Origin: Defluviitaleaceae bacterium
GTDB taxonomy: Bacteria > Bacillota > Clostridia > Lachnospirales > WRAX01
NCBI GenBank assembly: GCA_009781815.1
Contig: WQVB01000024.1
Coordinates: 1-10,659 of the forward strand
Reading direction: 5' to 3'
DNA: 10,659 nt
In this document: positions 1 through 5,496 of the stretch, one piece after another
Position numbering within the stretch: the stretch's first letter is position 1
Layout of the letters: the number at the start of each line of letters is the position of its first letter
Position numbers and translations under genes: made by a program
Notes under the pieces: generated by a model
Databases searched by the model: none
Told to the model about the DNA's origin: nothing
The model's input: only the letters and a program-made list of their open reading frames with translations

Positions 1-112
1 CCCCTACCGTCATCCCGTGCTTGACACGGGATCTAATTGGGGCAGGGTAGACCTAATTAGGTGTGCACTATCATGCATAGATCCCGTGTCAAGCACGGGA
101 TGACGGTAGGGG
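1..112. repeat. Palindromic repeat element, copy A
   Basis: Positions 1-35 and 78-112 are a perfect 35-bp inverted repeat around a 42-bp spacer. Each arm is itself a hairpin (CCCGTG, loop CTTGA, CACGGG). Copies C (5271-5398) and D (8243-8342) share the layout and the 42-bp spacer length, with a similar spacer sequence (TAATTGG, then GGG, then an ACTA block, then CATAGATC). The organisation is REP/BIME- or MITE-like. The element may extend left of the window. The stop codon of prmC lies inside its right arm. The hairpin might also act in mRNA 3'-end formation, but there is no clear U-run. Confidence 0.9.
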
Positions 113-937
113 CGGGGTTAATTCCGACACAAACTTTCCATGTACAACACGGTCATGACCTGATAAGTCTTTTAAGACAACTATATCAGAAAAACCGCTA
201 TTTATCAATATTTTTTCCACATCTTCAGCTTGATTATACCCAATTTCAAGATAAATCCGCCCGCCTTTTTTGAGAGGAGGGTTGCTGGCTAGCCTGCGGT
301 AAAAATCCAAGCCATCCACACCGCCATCTAAGGCGTGCAGCGGCTCATAGTTTGTTACGCTTTCGTCTAGCGATATAATATCTGGAGAGGGTATATAAGG
401 CGGGTTTGACACTATAAAATCAAATGTTCCATGTGCAACACCTTGGTAAAGGTCGCCCAAAACAAAGTTTGGAGTTTTACCTATTATATTTTGATAGTTA
501 GTGCGTGCCACCTCTAAAGCTTGCGGACAAATATCCACCCCGACCATATCAAGCTTGCCGTGATGCTCTAAAGAGATTGAGATACACCCGCTGCCAAGGC
601 CGATTTCAAGGCCTTTTGCCCCTTGCGGCTCGTGGCTTAAAACCGCATTAACCAGCACCTCGGTGTCTTCCCTAGGGATTAGGGCATTAGGGCTGATTGT
701 AAAGGTCAACCCCATAAAGCTCCACTTGCCAAGAATGTGCTGTATTGGCATATGCCTCATACGTTTTGCTACAAAATCTTCAAACTTGGCCACTAAAGCG
801 TCGCTAACCTCATAATCAGGGTTGGTTAGTAAAAAGTTTTCATCCACATCTAAAGCGGCACAAAGCAATAAATTAACTTCATTTGCATGCCACTTAAGAT
901 TGCTCTTGCCCCAAAGCTTCAACTGTGATAGCTTCAT
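89..937 (-). CDS. prmC: Peptide chain release factor N5-glutamine methyltransferase
   Basis: PrmC uses S-adenosylmethionine to methylate the GGQ glutamine of release factors RF1/RF2, which raises termination efficiency in the cytoplasm. The 282-residue product has a helical N-terminal domain with the family's PxQHILG-like element (about 64-70) and P-R-E-D-T-E (88-93). The SAM-binding loop E-I-G-L-G-S-G (111-117) and the catalytic N-P-P-Y (178-181) follow. The length is normal for the family. The start follows GGAAGGTG a few bases upstream and overlaps the end of the DUF1385 gene by 44 bp, so the two are probably translationally coupled. The order rpmE-DUF1385-prmC is common in Firmicutes, where prfA often follows; prfA would lie beyond the left edge. 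Oddity: after the usual ending (DRVVHGKF) there is a short tail whose last residues (about PLPSSRA) and stop codon are encoded by repeat A. Confidence 0.95.
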   Translation of the reverse strand: MKLSQLKLWGKSNLKWHANEVNLLLCAALDVDENFLLTNPDYEVSDALVAKFEDFVAKRMRHMPIQHILGKWSFMGLTFTISPNALIPREDTEVLVNAVLSHEPQGAKGLEIGLGSGCISISLEHHGKLDMVGVDICPQALEVARTNYQNIIGKTPNFVLGDLYQGVAHGTFDFIVSNPPYIPSPDIISLDESVTNYEPLHALDGGVDGLDFYRRLASNPPLKKGGRIYLEIGYNQAEDVEKILINSGFSDIVVLKDLSGHDRVVHGKFVSELTPPLPSSRA

Positions 938-1883
938 TTTGCACCTTCCCTCGGTTCTCCGCCTCTATCACTTTTTCTAACGCCATTATAGCCACGGCAA
1001 TCTGCTCTTCATCAGGCTCTTTTGTGGTTATTTTTTGCAGCATAAAGCCAGGCCAGCTTAAAACCTTAACAATAAAAGAATCGCTAATGCCTGCCCAGCG
1101 GATAACCTCAAAAGAAATGCCCGCTATAAAAGGCACAAAAAGCACACGAGAGGCCAAACGCAGCCACATATCATCAGTACGTACAAATAAGAAAAAAATC
1201 ATAGATATCAGCATTACAAAAAGCAAAAAGCTGGTGCCGCAGCGTTTGTGGAGGCGGGTGAAAGGCTTAACATTTTCAGGAGTAAGCTCAACCCCCGCTT
1301 CATAACAGTTTATAACTTTATGCTCTGCCCCGTGATACTCAAAAACCCGCTGAATGTCTTTAAGGCGAGAGATGAGGAAGATATAGCCCAAAAATATAGC
1401 AAAACGAACAAGGCCCTCAACAATGCCCCTAGCCCATATATAATTCTCCAAAGGTAGCAAGCCCGCCAAAAATGTGGGCAACACCATAAACAAAGCCACC
1501 GAAAAGGCCAAAGATATAACCATAGCAAAAATAATCAAAACATTGCTAAGCTTGTCGCCAAATTTTCTCTCAAGCCATTTATCAAATTTAGACGCCTCTT
1601 TTTCATTAACGCCATCATCAAGCCCCGCCATCTCGGCAGAGGCCTTCATCACCTTCATCCCCACTATCATAGAAGAGCCTAGGCGAACGACACCCCGTAT
1701 AATAGGGATTTTACCTAAAGTATCTACCCACTTGGCGGGCTTTATAACGTCCATTTTGCTTTCAATCTCCCCCTGAGGGTTGCGAACAGACACGCAATAA
1801 TGCTCACGCCCTCGCATCATTACGCCTTCCATCACCGCTTGCCCGCCGTAGAACGTAGGGGCTTCTTTTTTATTCTCACTCAT
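894..1883 (-). CDS. DUF1385 family membrane protein (YqhQ-like)
   Basis: This 329-residue protein of unknown biochemical function belongs to the DUF1385 / YqhQ family. The family signature F-Y-G-G-Q-A-V-M-E-G-V-M-M-R-G is at residues 11-25. Further conserved blocks are Y-H-G-A-E-H-K-V-I-N-C-Y-E and H-K-R-C-G-T-S-F, the latter just before a hydrophobic segment. About four membrane segments are visible: VLIIFAMVISLAF..., GLVRFAIFLGYIFLI, FLLFVMLISMIFFLF and VLFVPFIAGISF. The start is placed at ATG 1883 because GAGG sits 6 nt upstream. A GTG four codons earlier overlaps that ribosome site itself and is unlikely. The gene overlaps prmC at its 3' end, so the pair forms an operon separate from rpmE. 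Only a weak promoter candidate is visible upstream (TTGTAA, then TATTCA). His and Cys in the conserved blocks have led others to suspect a metal-dependent role; that is not shown here. Confidence 0.9.
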   Translation of the reverse strand: MSENKKEAPTFYGGQAVMEGVMMRGREHYCVSVRNPQGEIESKMDVIKPAKWVDTLGKIPIIRGVVRLGSSMIVGMKVMKASAEMAGLDDGVNEKEASKFDKWLERKFGDKLSNVLIIFAMVISLAFSVALFMVLPTFLAGLLPLENYIWARGIVEGLVRFAIFLGYIFLISRLKDIQRVFEYHGAEHKVINCYEAGVELTPENVKPFTRLHKRCGTSFLLFVMLISMIFFLFVRTDDMWLRLASRVLFVPFIAGISFEVIRWAGISDSFIVKVLSWPGFMLQKITTKEPDEEQIAVAIMALEKVIEAENRGKVQNEAITVEALGQEQS

Positions 1884-1922
1884 AAAATTCCTCACAAAGG
1901 CGTATTTGAATAATATTGCGAA

Positions 1923-2026
1923 ACCCTTTTACAAGCGTCCTTTTCGGAGAAAAGGTTGTAGCGACAGTCATACTTTTTGTGTTTTTTGCAAAAAGTATGA
2001 CGATAGCGTTAAGTGCAGTAAAGGGG
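1923..2026. repeat. Hairpin-rich intergenic segment with imperfect terminal inverted repeats
   Basis: The ends CCCTTTTAC (1924-1932) and GTAAAGGGG (about 2018-2026) form an imperfect inverted repeat. Inside are two perfect hairpins: CCTTTTC/GAAAAGG at 1939-1955 with a 3-nt loop, and a 13-bp stem GTCATACTTTTTG / CAAAAAGTATGAC at 1967-2001 with a 9-nt loop. It sits between the DUF1385 start and the rpmE terminator. It does not match the other repeats in this window. It could be a small non-autonomous element or a leader structure. No function is assigned. Confidence 0.55.
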
Positions 2027-2058
2027 ATTGAGCTAATTATTCAATAGCCTAAATTAGC

Positions 2059-2096
2059 AAAAAAGGCTAGAGGATGAAAACAACCCCTAACCTCTT
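2059..2096 (-). terminator. Intrinsic terminator after rpmE (possibly bidirectional)
   Basis: On the minus strand the short stem AGAGG/CCTCT has a loop of about 17 nt, followed by AGCC and six T. On the plus strand the same stem is followed by a T-rich run (TTGTTTTTT). It lies about 14 bp past the rpmE stop codon and would make rpmE a single-gene transcript. The stem is short, so confidence is moderate. Confidence 0.6.
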
Positions 2097-2109
2097 GTTT
2101 TTTAATGTT

Positions 2110-2316
2110 TTAGCCTTCTACATTATATTTCTTCTTAAACTTATCAACCTGACCACCAGCAGTGGTTATAATACGTTGGTTGCCCGTGTAAAAAGGATGG
2201 CATTTAGAGCATAGCTCAACCTTGATGCTCTCTTGAGTAGACCCCGTCGTAAACTCTACGCCGCAGGCACATTGCACTTTAGCTTCGTGATATTGTGGCT
2301 GTATTGCTTTGTTCAT
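2110..2316 (-). CDS. rpmE: 50S ribosomal protein L31, zinc-binding form
   Basis: L31 is a small protein of the large ribosomal subunit that helps bridge to the small subunit. The 68-residue product has the zinc-type (C+) pattern: C16-x-C18 and C36-x-x-C39, with the typical H-P-F-Y-T-G-N/K-Q after the last cysteine. The start is ATG 2316, with GAGGTG 6 nt upstream. An in-frame ATG at 2370 is rejected because it falls in the -10 promoter region, upstream of the expected transcript. The gene has a strong promoter of its own at 2369-2398 and a terminator downstream. As a C+ form it would be used under zinc-replete conditions; no Zur-box-like palindrome was noticed. Confidence 0.97.
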   Translation of the reverse strand: MNKAIQPQYHEAKVQCACGVEFTTGSTQESIKVELCSKCHPFYTGNQRIITTAGGQVDKFKKKYNVEG

Positions 2317-2368
2317 TTCTTTCACCTCTGTATTTGTATTATGGTTAAACTCTACTATCTGACAAAAC

Positions 2369-2398
2369 ATTATACCACACCACCTAAGCCCTTGTCAA
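2369..2398 (-). promoter_or_regulatory. Strong sigma-A-type promoter for rpmE
   Basis: On the minus strand TTGACA (2398-2393) and TATAAT (2374-2369) are both perfect consensus hexamers separated by 18 bp. Transcription should start near 2362, giving a leader of about 45 nt before rpmE. Confidence 0.9.
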
Positions 2399-2404
2399 CA
2401 AAAA

Positions 2405-2624
2405 CCTAAGGAGGGAGTGGACAATGGCGTTGATAACGTCATCCTGAACCCTTGGTTGAGGCTTGGTTTTTAGCCGAAACTTGATTCAGGATCCCCTTCC
2501 TTCCTGAATTATAACGACTAGGAAGGGGATTGCGGGTCAAGCCTCACCCGAAGAGCAGGGCTCGACCAAGGGCCCGCAATGACGAATGGGGGATATCAAC
2601 GCAGTTTGTTCACTCCCCTAAGGA
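2405..2624. repeat. Compound inverted-repeat element, copy B
   Basis: This 220-bp intergenic element has imperfect terminal inverted repeats. The left end CCTAAGGAGGGAGTGGACAA, continuing into GCGTTGATA, is mirrored at the right end (CACTCCCCTAAGG at 2612-2624 and TATCAACGC at 2594-2602). Inside is a left arm CATCCTGAA ... TTCAGGATC, then a 9-bp stem CCCCTTCCT/AGGAAGGGG (2493-2501 and 2520-2528). A right arm at 2529-2585 (ATTGCGGGTCAAG ... GGGCCCGCAAT) is nearly the same as 8434-8492 in copy E. The interruption inside the left arm (CCCTTGGTTGAGGCTTGG...) is roughly the inverse complement of the one inside the right arm. It separates the TDT operon from rpmE. Confidence 0.8.
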
Positions 2625-2646
2625 TATTGGAGTCTTTAAAATTTCA

Positions 2647-3588
2647 CTAGAATTTTACCCAAAACTTAAAGTATCTAATGTAATGTAGGATGACGAAAGC
2701 AACAACGATAATAGCTATATAGAGGCTGATGTACACCATAGGTGTGAAAAAATATATTCCATTGTATGTTAAAAAGCCATTTGCTAGGCGAAAAGCCAAG
2801 GCAGAGATAACATAAGGGAAGGTGAAGGCAGCATATGTAGGGTAAAACTTGATGGGGAGCAGTTTAAACACCATCATAAGGGTAACGTATAGGTAGCTGA
2901 CAAGAGCTGCACCTATCAAGGCAAAGACCACCACATCACTACGCTCATAAGGGGCAAAGGAGGAGAAGTAGCCCACAATAGCTAAAGACATAGGGGCGGT
3001 GAAGATGGCTATAGTGTGGCGGGCTGGCTCTGGCCAATTTAGGTTTTTATTTGCCATTCTAGCTACCACGGCTATCAGGGTGATAACATACAACCCAACG
3101 CCCACATAAAAGGCTACTTGACCTAGAGGCTGAGCACTCATAGCTGGAGCGGTTACTGATGTGGTGATAATGCCTGCCGCCACTATAAACCAACTAGGAA
3201 ACACCGTGCCAAGCTTAAATTTAGGCACAAAACGAATGATAAAAAACAGCATGATGAGAAGGTGAAGCCCCACAGAAGCATACCACATGCCAAGGGCAAA
3301 ACCAGGCAGATATGGGCGTATGTGTGCGGACAAAAGCATTAAAGCCATAGTGGCCGTGGGCAGCACGCTTAGGGGGATGGGTGTTTTAAACTCCTCTCTA
3401 GCGTGAGGGAAGTGGAAGATTATTTTTATGAGATAAACGAGGAGAACAACAAAAGCTGCAACCCCTAAAATATAGCGGGTAGTTGCCCAATAAGGCCCAA
3501 AAGATGCCAAAAGGAGGTTGCCAAGGGCGGCAAGGGCTAGAGCTATGCTCACTATAGCCATGGGTATAGCTTTTACAAACTTCATCAT
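2647..3588 (-). CDS. TDT-family transporter (TehA/SLAC1/Ssu1-like membrane protein)
   Basis: This 313-residue, very hydrophobic protein has about ten membrane segments. It opens with a helix of the type IPMAIVSIALALAALGNLL, as in the TDT (tellurite-resistance/dicarboxylate transporter) family. Known family members include bacterial TehA, the plant SLAC1 anion channel, yeast malate permease Mae1 and the yeast sulfite exporter Ssu1. The substrate here is therefore probably an inorganic or small organic anion, but the sequence does not say which. Its ATG follows the TAG of the upstream gene with no gap, and only a weak GAAGGG-like ribosome site precedes it, so translational coupling is likely. 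It is the last gene of the four-gene operon. The neighbouring YedF-like and Cys-rich proteins suggest a sulfur or selenium oxyanion such as sulfite as a possible substrate; this is inference. No clean U-run terminator follows; the next feature is repeat B. Confidence 0.8.
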   Translation of the reverse strand: MMKFVKAIPMAIVSIALALAALGNLLLASFGPYWATTRYILGVAAFVVLLVYLIKIIFHFPHAREEFKTPIPLSVLPTATMALMLLSAHIRPYLPGFALGMWYASVGLHLLIMLFFIIRFVPKFKLGTVFPSWFIVAAGIITTSVTAPAMSAQPLGQVAFYVGVGLYVITLIAVVARMANKNLNWPEPARHTIAIFTAPMSLAIVGYFSSFAPYERSDVVVFALIGAALVSYLYVTLMMVFKLLPIKFYPTYAAFTFPYVISALAFRLANGFLTYNGIYFFTPMVYISLYIAIIVVAFVILHYIRYFKFWVKF

Positions 3589-4092
3589 CTATACCACCAT
3601 CCCTTCTTCTTTGATTTTGATGCCTAGCTCTCTAGCTATTATACGGGCTGTTTTGTTTGCCATCTCACCCGTAAAGGCTATACATTGGTTTTTGTGCTGG
3701 CCCGTTGTTAAATCAAAGCCTTCTACATGATGGTGGCAACATAGGTTTTGATATTTTTCTCTATTACTTCTAAAAGACTGCTGCAACTCATCAGAAAGCC
3801 GCATCACATGGTCTATTTTGGGGTCGTTGCTATCTGAAGGTTGGCTTCTTCCGAAGAAGTACCCAAGGCAAACAACTGCACCTGAAATCGCCCCGCACAT
3901 ACAACGAGAGCGACCAACCCCGATAGGAAAACCGCTGCCAGCTGCCACCAAATCTTGCGGCATATCTGGTGCTATATTTTTGCGAATGGCCGAGATGATA
4001 GCCTCGGAGCAATAAAAGCCACCGATGCGAAAAACTTCTTCTGCATCATATTGAACCTGCTTTACGCTTATGTAATCTTTCCTTTTAGACAT
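3589..4092 (-). CDS. C_GCAxxG_C_C family putative redox protein (second copy)
   Basis: This 167-residue soluble protein belongs to the C_GCAxxG_C_C family, described as probable redox proteins often encoded next to transporters. Conserved cysteines are in FYCSEA (C28), the core RCMCGAISGA (C64, C66; the CGAxxG motif is complete), LCCHHH (C118, C119) and NQCIAFTG (C137). There is an extra C75 absent from its neighbour. The start is set at ATG 4092, with AGGAGG 9 nt upstream, overlapping the preceding stop by 8 bp. An in-frame ATG at 4110 is unlikely because the ribosome site itself would then be codons 2-3. It is a clear paralogue of the gene before it (shared CSEA, SGF, GVGxSxCMC, GYFFGR and LCCH blocks), which points to tandem duplication. 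The cysteine cluster and the CCHHH run could bind a metal or cofactor. The molecular function is unknown. Confidence 0.88.
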   Translation of the reverse strand: MSKRKDYISVKQVQYDAEEVFRIGGFYCSEAIISAIRKNIAPDMPQDLVAAGSGFPIGVGRSRCMCGAISGAVVCLGYFFGRSQPSDSNDPKIDHVMRLSDELQQSFRSNREKYQNLCCHHHVEGFDLTTGQHKNQCIAFTGEMANKTARIIARELGIKIKEEGMVV

Positions 4093-4597
4093 CTGCATGC
4101 ACCTCCTCATTTATCAGGCTTGCCTTATATTCTCTAGCTACTATTTTTGCCATTGATGCTGCCGCATCGCCTACAAAGTTTACGCATTTGTTCATGTGGC
4201 TTACCTGGGCTTTATCAGCTATTTTCATATGTACATGACAACAAAGAGATTTATTATTTTTCTTAAACTCTTCTTGTAGCTCAAAGGCTAGGGCTAGGCT
4301 TTTCAAGCTTTCTGGGTCGGTTATGGTGGTGGGTGTTGTGCGTCCAAAAAAGTACCCTAAAGCCACAACAGCACCTGTTACAGCGGCACACATGCAGCTA
4401 GAGCCTCCAACCCCTCTTGAAAAGCCCGATGCAGACGACACAAAGGCATCACTCATAGTGGGGTCAACATTTTGCTTTAGAGAGTACACCACAGCTTCTG
4501 AGCATAAAAAGCTGCCATTTGCAAAAAGCTCCATTGCATCTTTACGTACTTTTGCTATATCAATTTCTTTACTTACATTTCTTTTTATTTTAGGCAT
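4085..4597 (-). CDS. C_GCAxxG_C_C family putative redox protein (first copy)
   Basis: This 170-residue soluble protein is of the same family as the next gene. Cysteines lie in FLCSEA (C32), SCMCAAVTGA (C68, C70), LCCH (C119, C120) and NKCVNFVG (C138). The family's CGAxxG core is changed to CAAVTG here (Gly to Ala), while its paralogue keeps the Gly. The start ATG is 7 nt after AGGAGG. It is 11 bp downstream of the YedF-like gene and overlaps the next gene by 8 bp, so all are co-transcribed. The two paralogues may form a heteromer or may have divided their functions. The redox role is a family-level suggestion, not established here. Confidence 0.88.
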   Translation of the reverse strand: MPKIKRNVSKEIDIAKVRKDAMELFANGSFLCSEAVVYSLKQNVDPTMSDAFVSSASGFSRGVGGSSCMCAAVTGAVVALGYFFGRTTPTTITDPESLKSLALAFELQEEFKKNNKSLCCHVHMKIADKAQVSHMNKCVNFVGDAAASMAKIVAREYKASLINEEVHADV

Positions 4598-4608
4598 GGT
4601 TTAACCTC

Positions 4609-4953
4609 CTAACCGCTTATAAGCTTTTTGGCATTCATCATCACTTGGGTTATCTCGTGTATATTGCTGATAGTGCCTATTTTTATTTGGCTTTCGATAT
4701 CATAATGTTTTACACAAGTGCCGCATAGTAATATTTTTGTACCACGAGCTTCAAGCATTTTTAGATTTTCAATGTCAAAGTCATTTTGGCAAGCTATTTT
4801 AACGGCAGAGTTATATAGGATGATGTATTCAGGGCAGGTTGCAGCTCCGCTTAGGCTGTTTAAAAAATTTGAAAGAAAAACCTTGCCTATTGATTCATCT
4901 TTGCCCATATATTCTCCATTAAGGGCTATGGCTAAGTTGATTTGGTTTGTCAT
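4609..4953 (-). CDS. DsrE-like protein resembling the C-terminal domain of selenium-metabolism protein YedF
   Basis: This 114-residue soluble protein aligns by eye with the C-terminal half of YedF, a protein tied to selenium metabolism. Shared elements are an early I-A-L-N...M-G-K-D-E-S-I-G-K stretch, F-L-N-S-L near 30-34, I-L-Y-N-S-A-V-K near 45-52, an L-E-A-R-G segment, and the hallmark I-L-L-C-G-T-C (C77, C80). Full-length YedF has an N-terminal TusA-like sulfur-carrier domain; it is absent, and no start exists that would add it, since the upstream DNA is the operon leader. The fold belongs to the DsrE/DsrF group, whose members bind persulfide sulfur on cysteine. The gene is first in the operon and starts at ATG 4953 after AAAGGAG at 8 nt spacing. 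The protein could hand sulfur or selenium to partners, perhaps the Cys-rich proteins downstream; that part is inference. Confidence 0.82.
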   Translation of the reverse strand: MTNQINLAIALNGEYMGKDESIGKVFLSNFLNSLSGAATCPEYIILYNSAVKIACQNDFDIENLKMLEARGTKILLCGTCVKHYDIESQIKIGTISNIHEITQVMMNAKKLISG

Positions 4954-4984
4954 TTAATATGCTCCTTTAGGTTTATTTTGGGCA

Positions 4985-5060
4985 ACAAAAAAGACGCCCA
5001 ACAAGACTTGTGCTTTGTAATGCGTATATAACGCATAAAAGCAAAAGGCAAGGGCATCTT
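4985..5060 (-). terminator. Intrinsic terminator inside the operon leader (attenuator)
   Basis: On the minus strand AAGATGCCC (5060-5052) pairs with GGGCGTCTT (4999-4991), and a run of T (4992-4987) follows. The long interior also folds: CTTG/CAAG, TGCTTT/AAAGCA, then ATGCGT/ACGCAT around a TATAT loop. It stands between the promoter at 5208-5236 and the first gene at 4953, with no gene before it other than a possible 5-codon leader. Its natural role is therefore premature termination controlled by the leader. Confidence 0.85.
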
Positions 5061-5087
5061 GAAATTTCATATAGTTTCAAAAGGCGT

Positions 5088-5175
5088 GCTTAGGCTTTAT
5101 CATGCGTTATAGTTTATTACCCTTGAAAGCTCACGGCTCTCTACTATAATGCATCAAATGCGATAAAACATAAGC
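5088..5175 (-). promoter_or_regulatory. Structured 5' leader, candidate riboswitch or attenuator aptamer
   Basis: The transcript between promoter and terminator folds into stacked helices. P1 is GCTTA (5175-5171) plus TTTTATC (5168-5162), pairing with GATAAAG (5101-5095) plus TAAGC (5092-5088) across a 2x2 internal loop. P2 is a 12-position helix ATGCATTATAGT (5154-5143) / ACTATAACGCAT (5113-5102) with a single A-C mismatch. P3 is GAGAGC/GCTTTC (5141-5136 and 5130-5125) with a CGTGA loop. Unpaired 3' of P3 is AAGGGTAATAA. The segment CAAGGG (5125-5120) is complementary to CCCTTG (5054-5049) in the terminator's 5' side. That gives a plausible anti-terminator pairing. I do not recognise a known riboswitch consensus or a T-box. 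Confidence 0.65.
5154..5171 (-). other. Possible 5-codon leader peptide (MFYRI)
   Basis: A perfect AAGGAGG (5187-5181) lies 9 nt before an ATG at 5171 that opens M-F-Y-R-I and stops at TGA (5156-5154). A ribosome here would cover P1 and the 5' strand of P2, so translation could affect the fold. Such a strong ribosome site far upstream of the first gene is unusual. It may instead be sequestered as part of the RNA switch. Coding is unproven. Confidence 0.35.
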
Positions 5176-5207
5176 TTAAACCTCCTTAATAACTCAATTT
5201 AAGCAAA

Positions 5208-5236
5208 ACTATAACACAAACCTTGTGATTTGTCAA
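5208..5236 (-). promoter_or_regulatory. Sigma-A-type promoter of the YedF-like/C_GCAxxG/TDT operon
   Basis: On the minus strand TTGACA (5236-5231) and TATAGT (5213-5208) are separated by 17 bp. Transcription should begin near 5201, leaving an untranslated leader of about 250 nt before the first gene. Confidence 0.88.
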
Positions 5237-5270
5237 GTTGAAAATCGCAAAGCGAGTGGATGGCTACGTC

Positions 5271-5398
5271 CATCGTCATCCCGTGCTTGACACCCCCAGT
5301 CAAGCTGAGGGCAGGCTCCGATCTAATTGGAGAAGGGTAGTCCTAGTTGGGTGTCTACTATCATATATAGATCCCGTGTCAAGCACGGGATGACGATG
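5271..5398. repeat. Palindromic repeat element, copy C (interrupted left arm)
   Basis: This is the same family as copy A. The outer arms 5271-5293 and 5376-5398 are a perfect 23-bp inverted repeat, with inner GATCTA (5320-5325) / TAGATC (5368-5373) and the same 42-bp spacer. The left arm is interrupted at about 5294-5319 by CCCCAGTCAAGCTGAGGGC and neighbouring bases, which replace the expected GGG. The right arm is intact. It lies between the ABC terminator and the leader promoter. Confidence 0.88.
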
Positions 5399-5450
5399 TG
5401 AGCTGATGAGTCGAATGTTTAACTATGTAGCATCACTACAAAAACAAAAC

Positions 5451-5485
5451 AAAAAATGACCTGCGTGATTAGCGGGTCATTTTTG
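5451..5485 (-). terminator. Intrinsic terminator after the ABC importer genes
   Basis: A 10-bp stem AAAAATGACC / GGTCATTTTT (5452-5461 and 5475-5484) encloses a 13-nt loop, and on the minus strand it runs into TTTTTTGTTTTG. It lies about 12 bp past the permease stop. The A/T-rich arms make it potentially bidirectional. Confidence 0.88.
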
Positions 5486-5496
5486 TTGTATGAGAG

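Noticed and set aside
1..112. CRISPR repeat
   Set aside because: The copies are long inverted repeats scattered kilobases apart, not short direct repeats with regular unique spacers.
2317..2370. Upstream ATG extending rpmE by 18 residues
   Set aside because: It overlaps the -10 hexamer and would be upstream of the predicted transcript start. L31 homologues begin at the chosen ATG, which has a good ribosome site.
5102..5171. Reading the leader mini-ORF through UGA as selenocysteine (MFYRI-U-C...)
   Set aside because: The selenium context made this tempting, but the extended peptide resembles nothing, the downstream hairpin lacks features I could call a SECIS, and the segment is better explained as a structured RNA.
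5088..5200. T-box or known riboswitch (SAM, lysine, preQ1, THF, Moco)
   Set aside because: The diagnostic consensus segments, as far as I know them, are not found. AAGGGTAATAA is not a T-box sequence.
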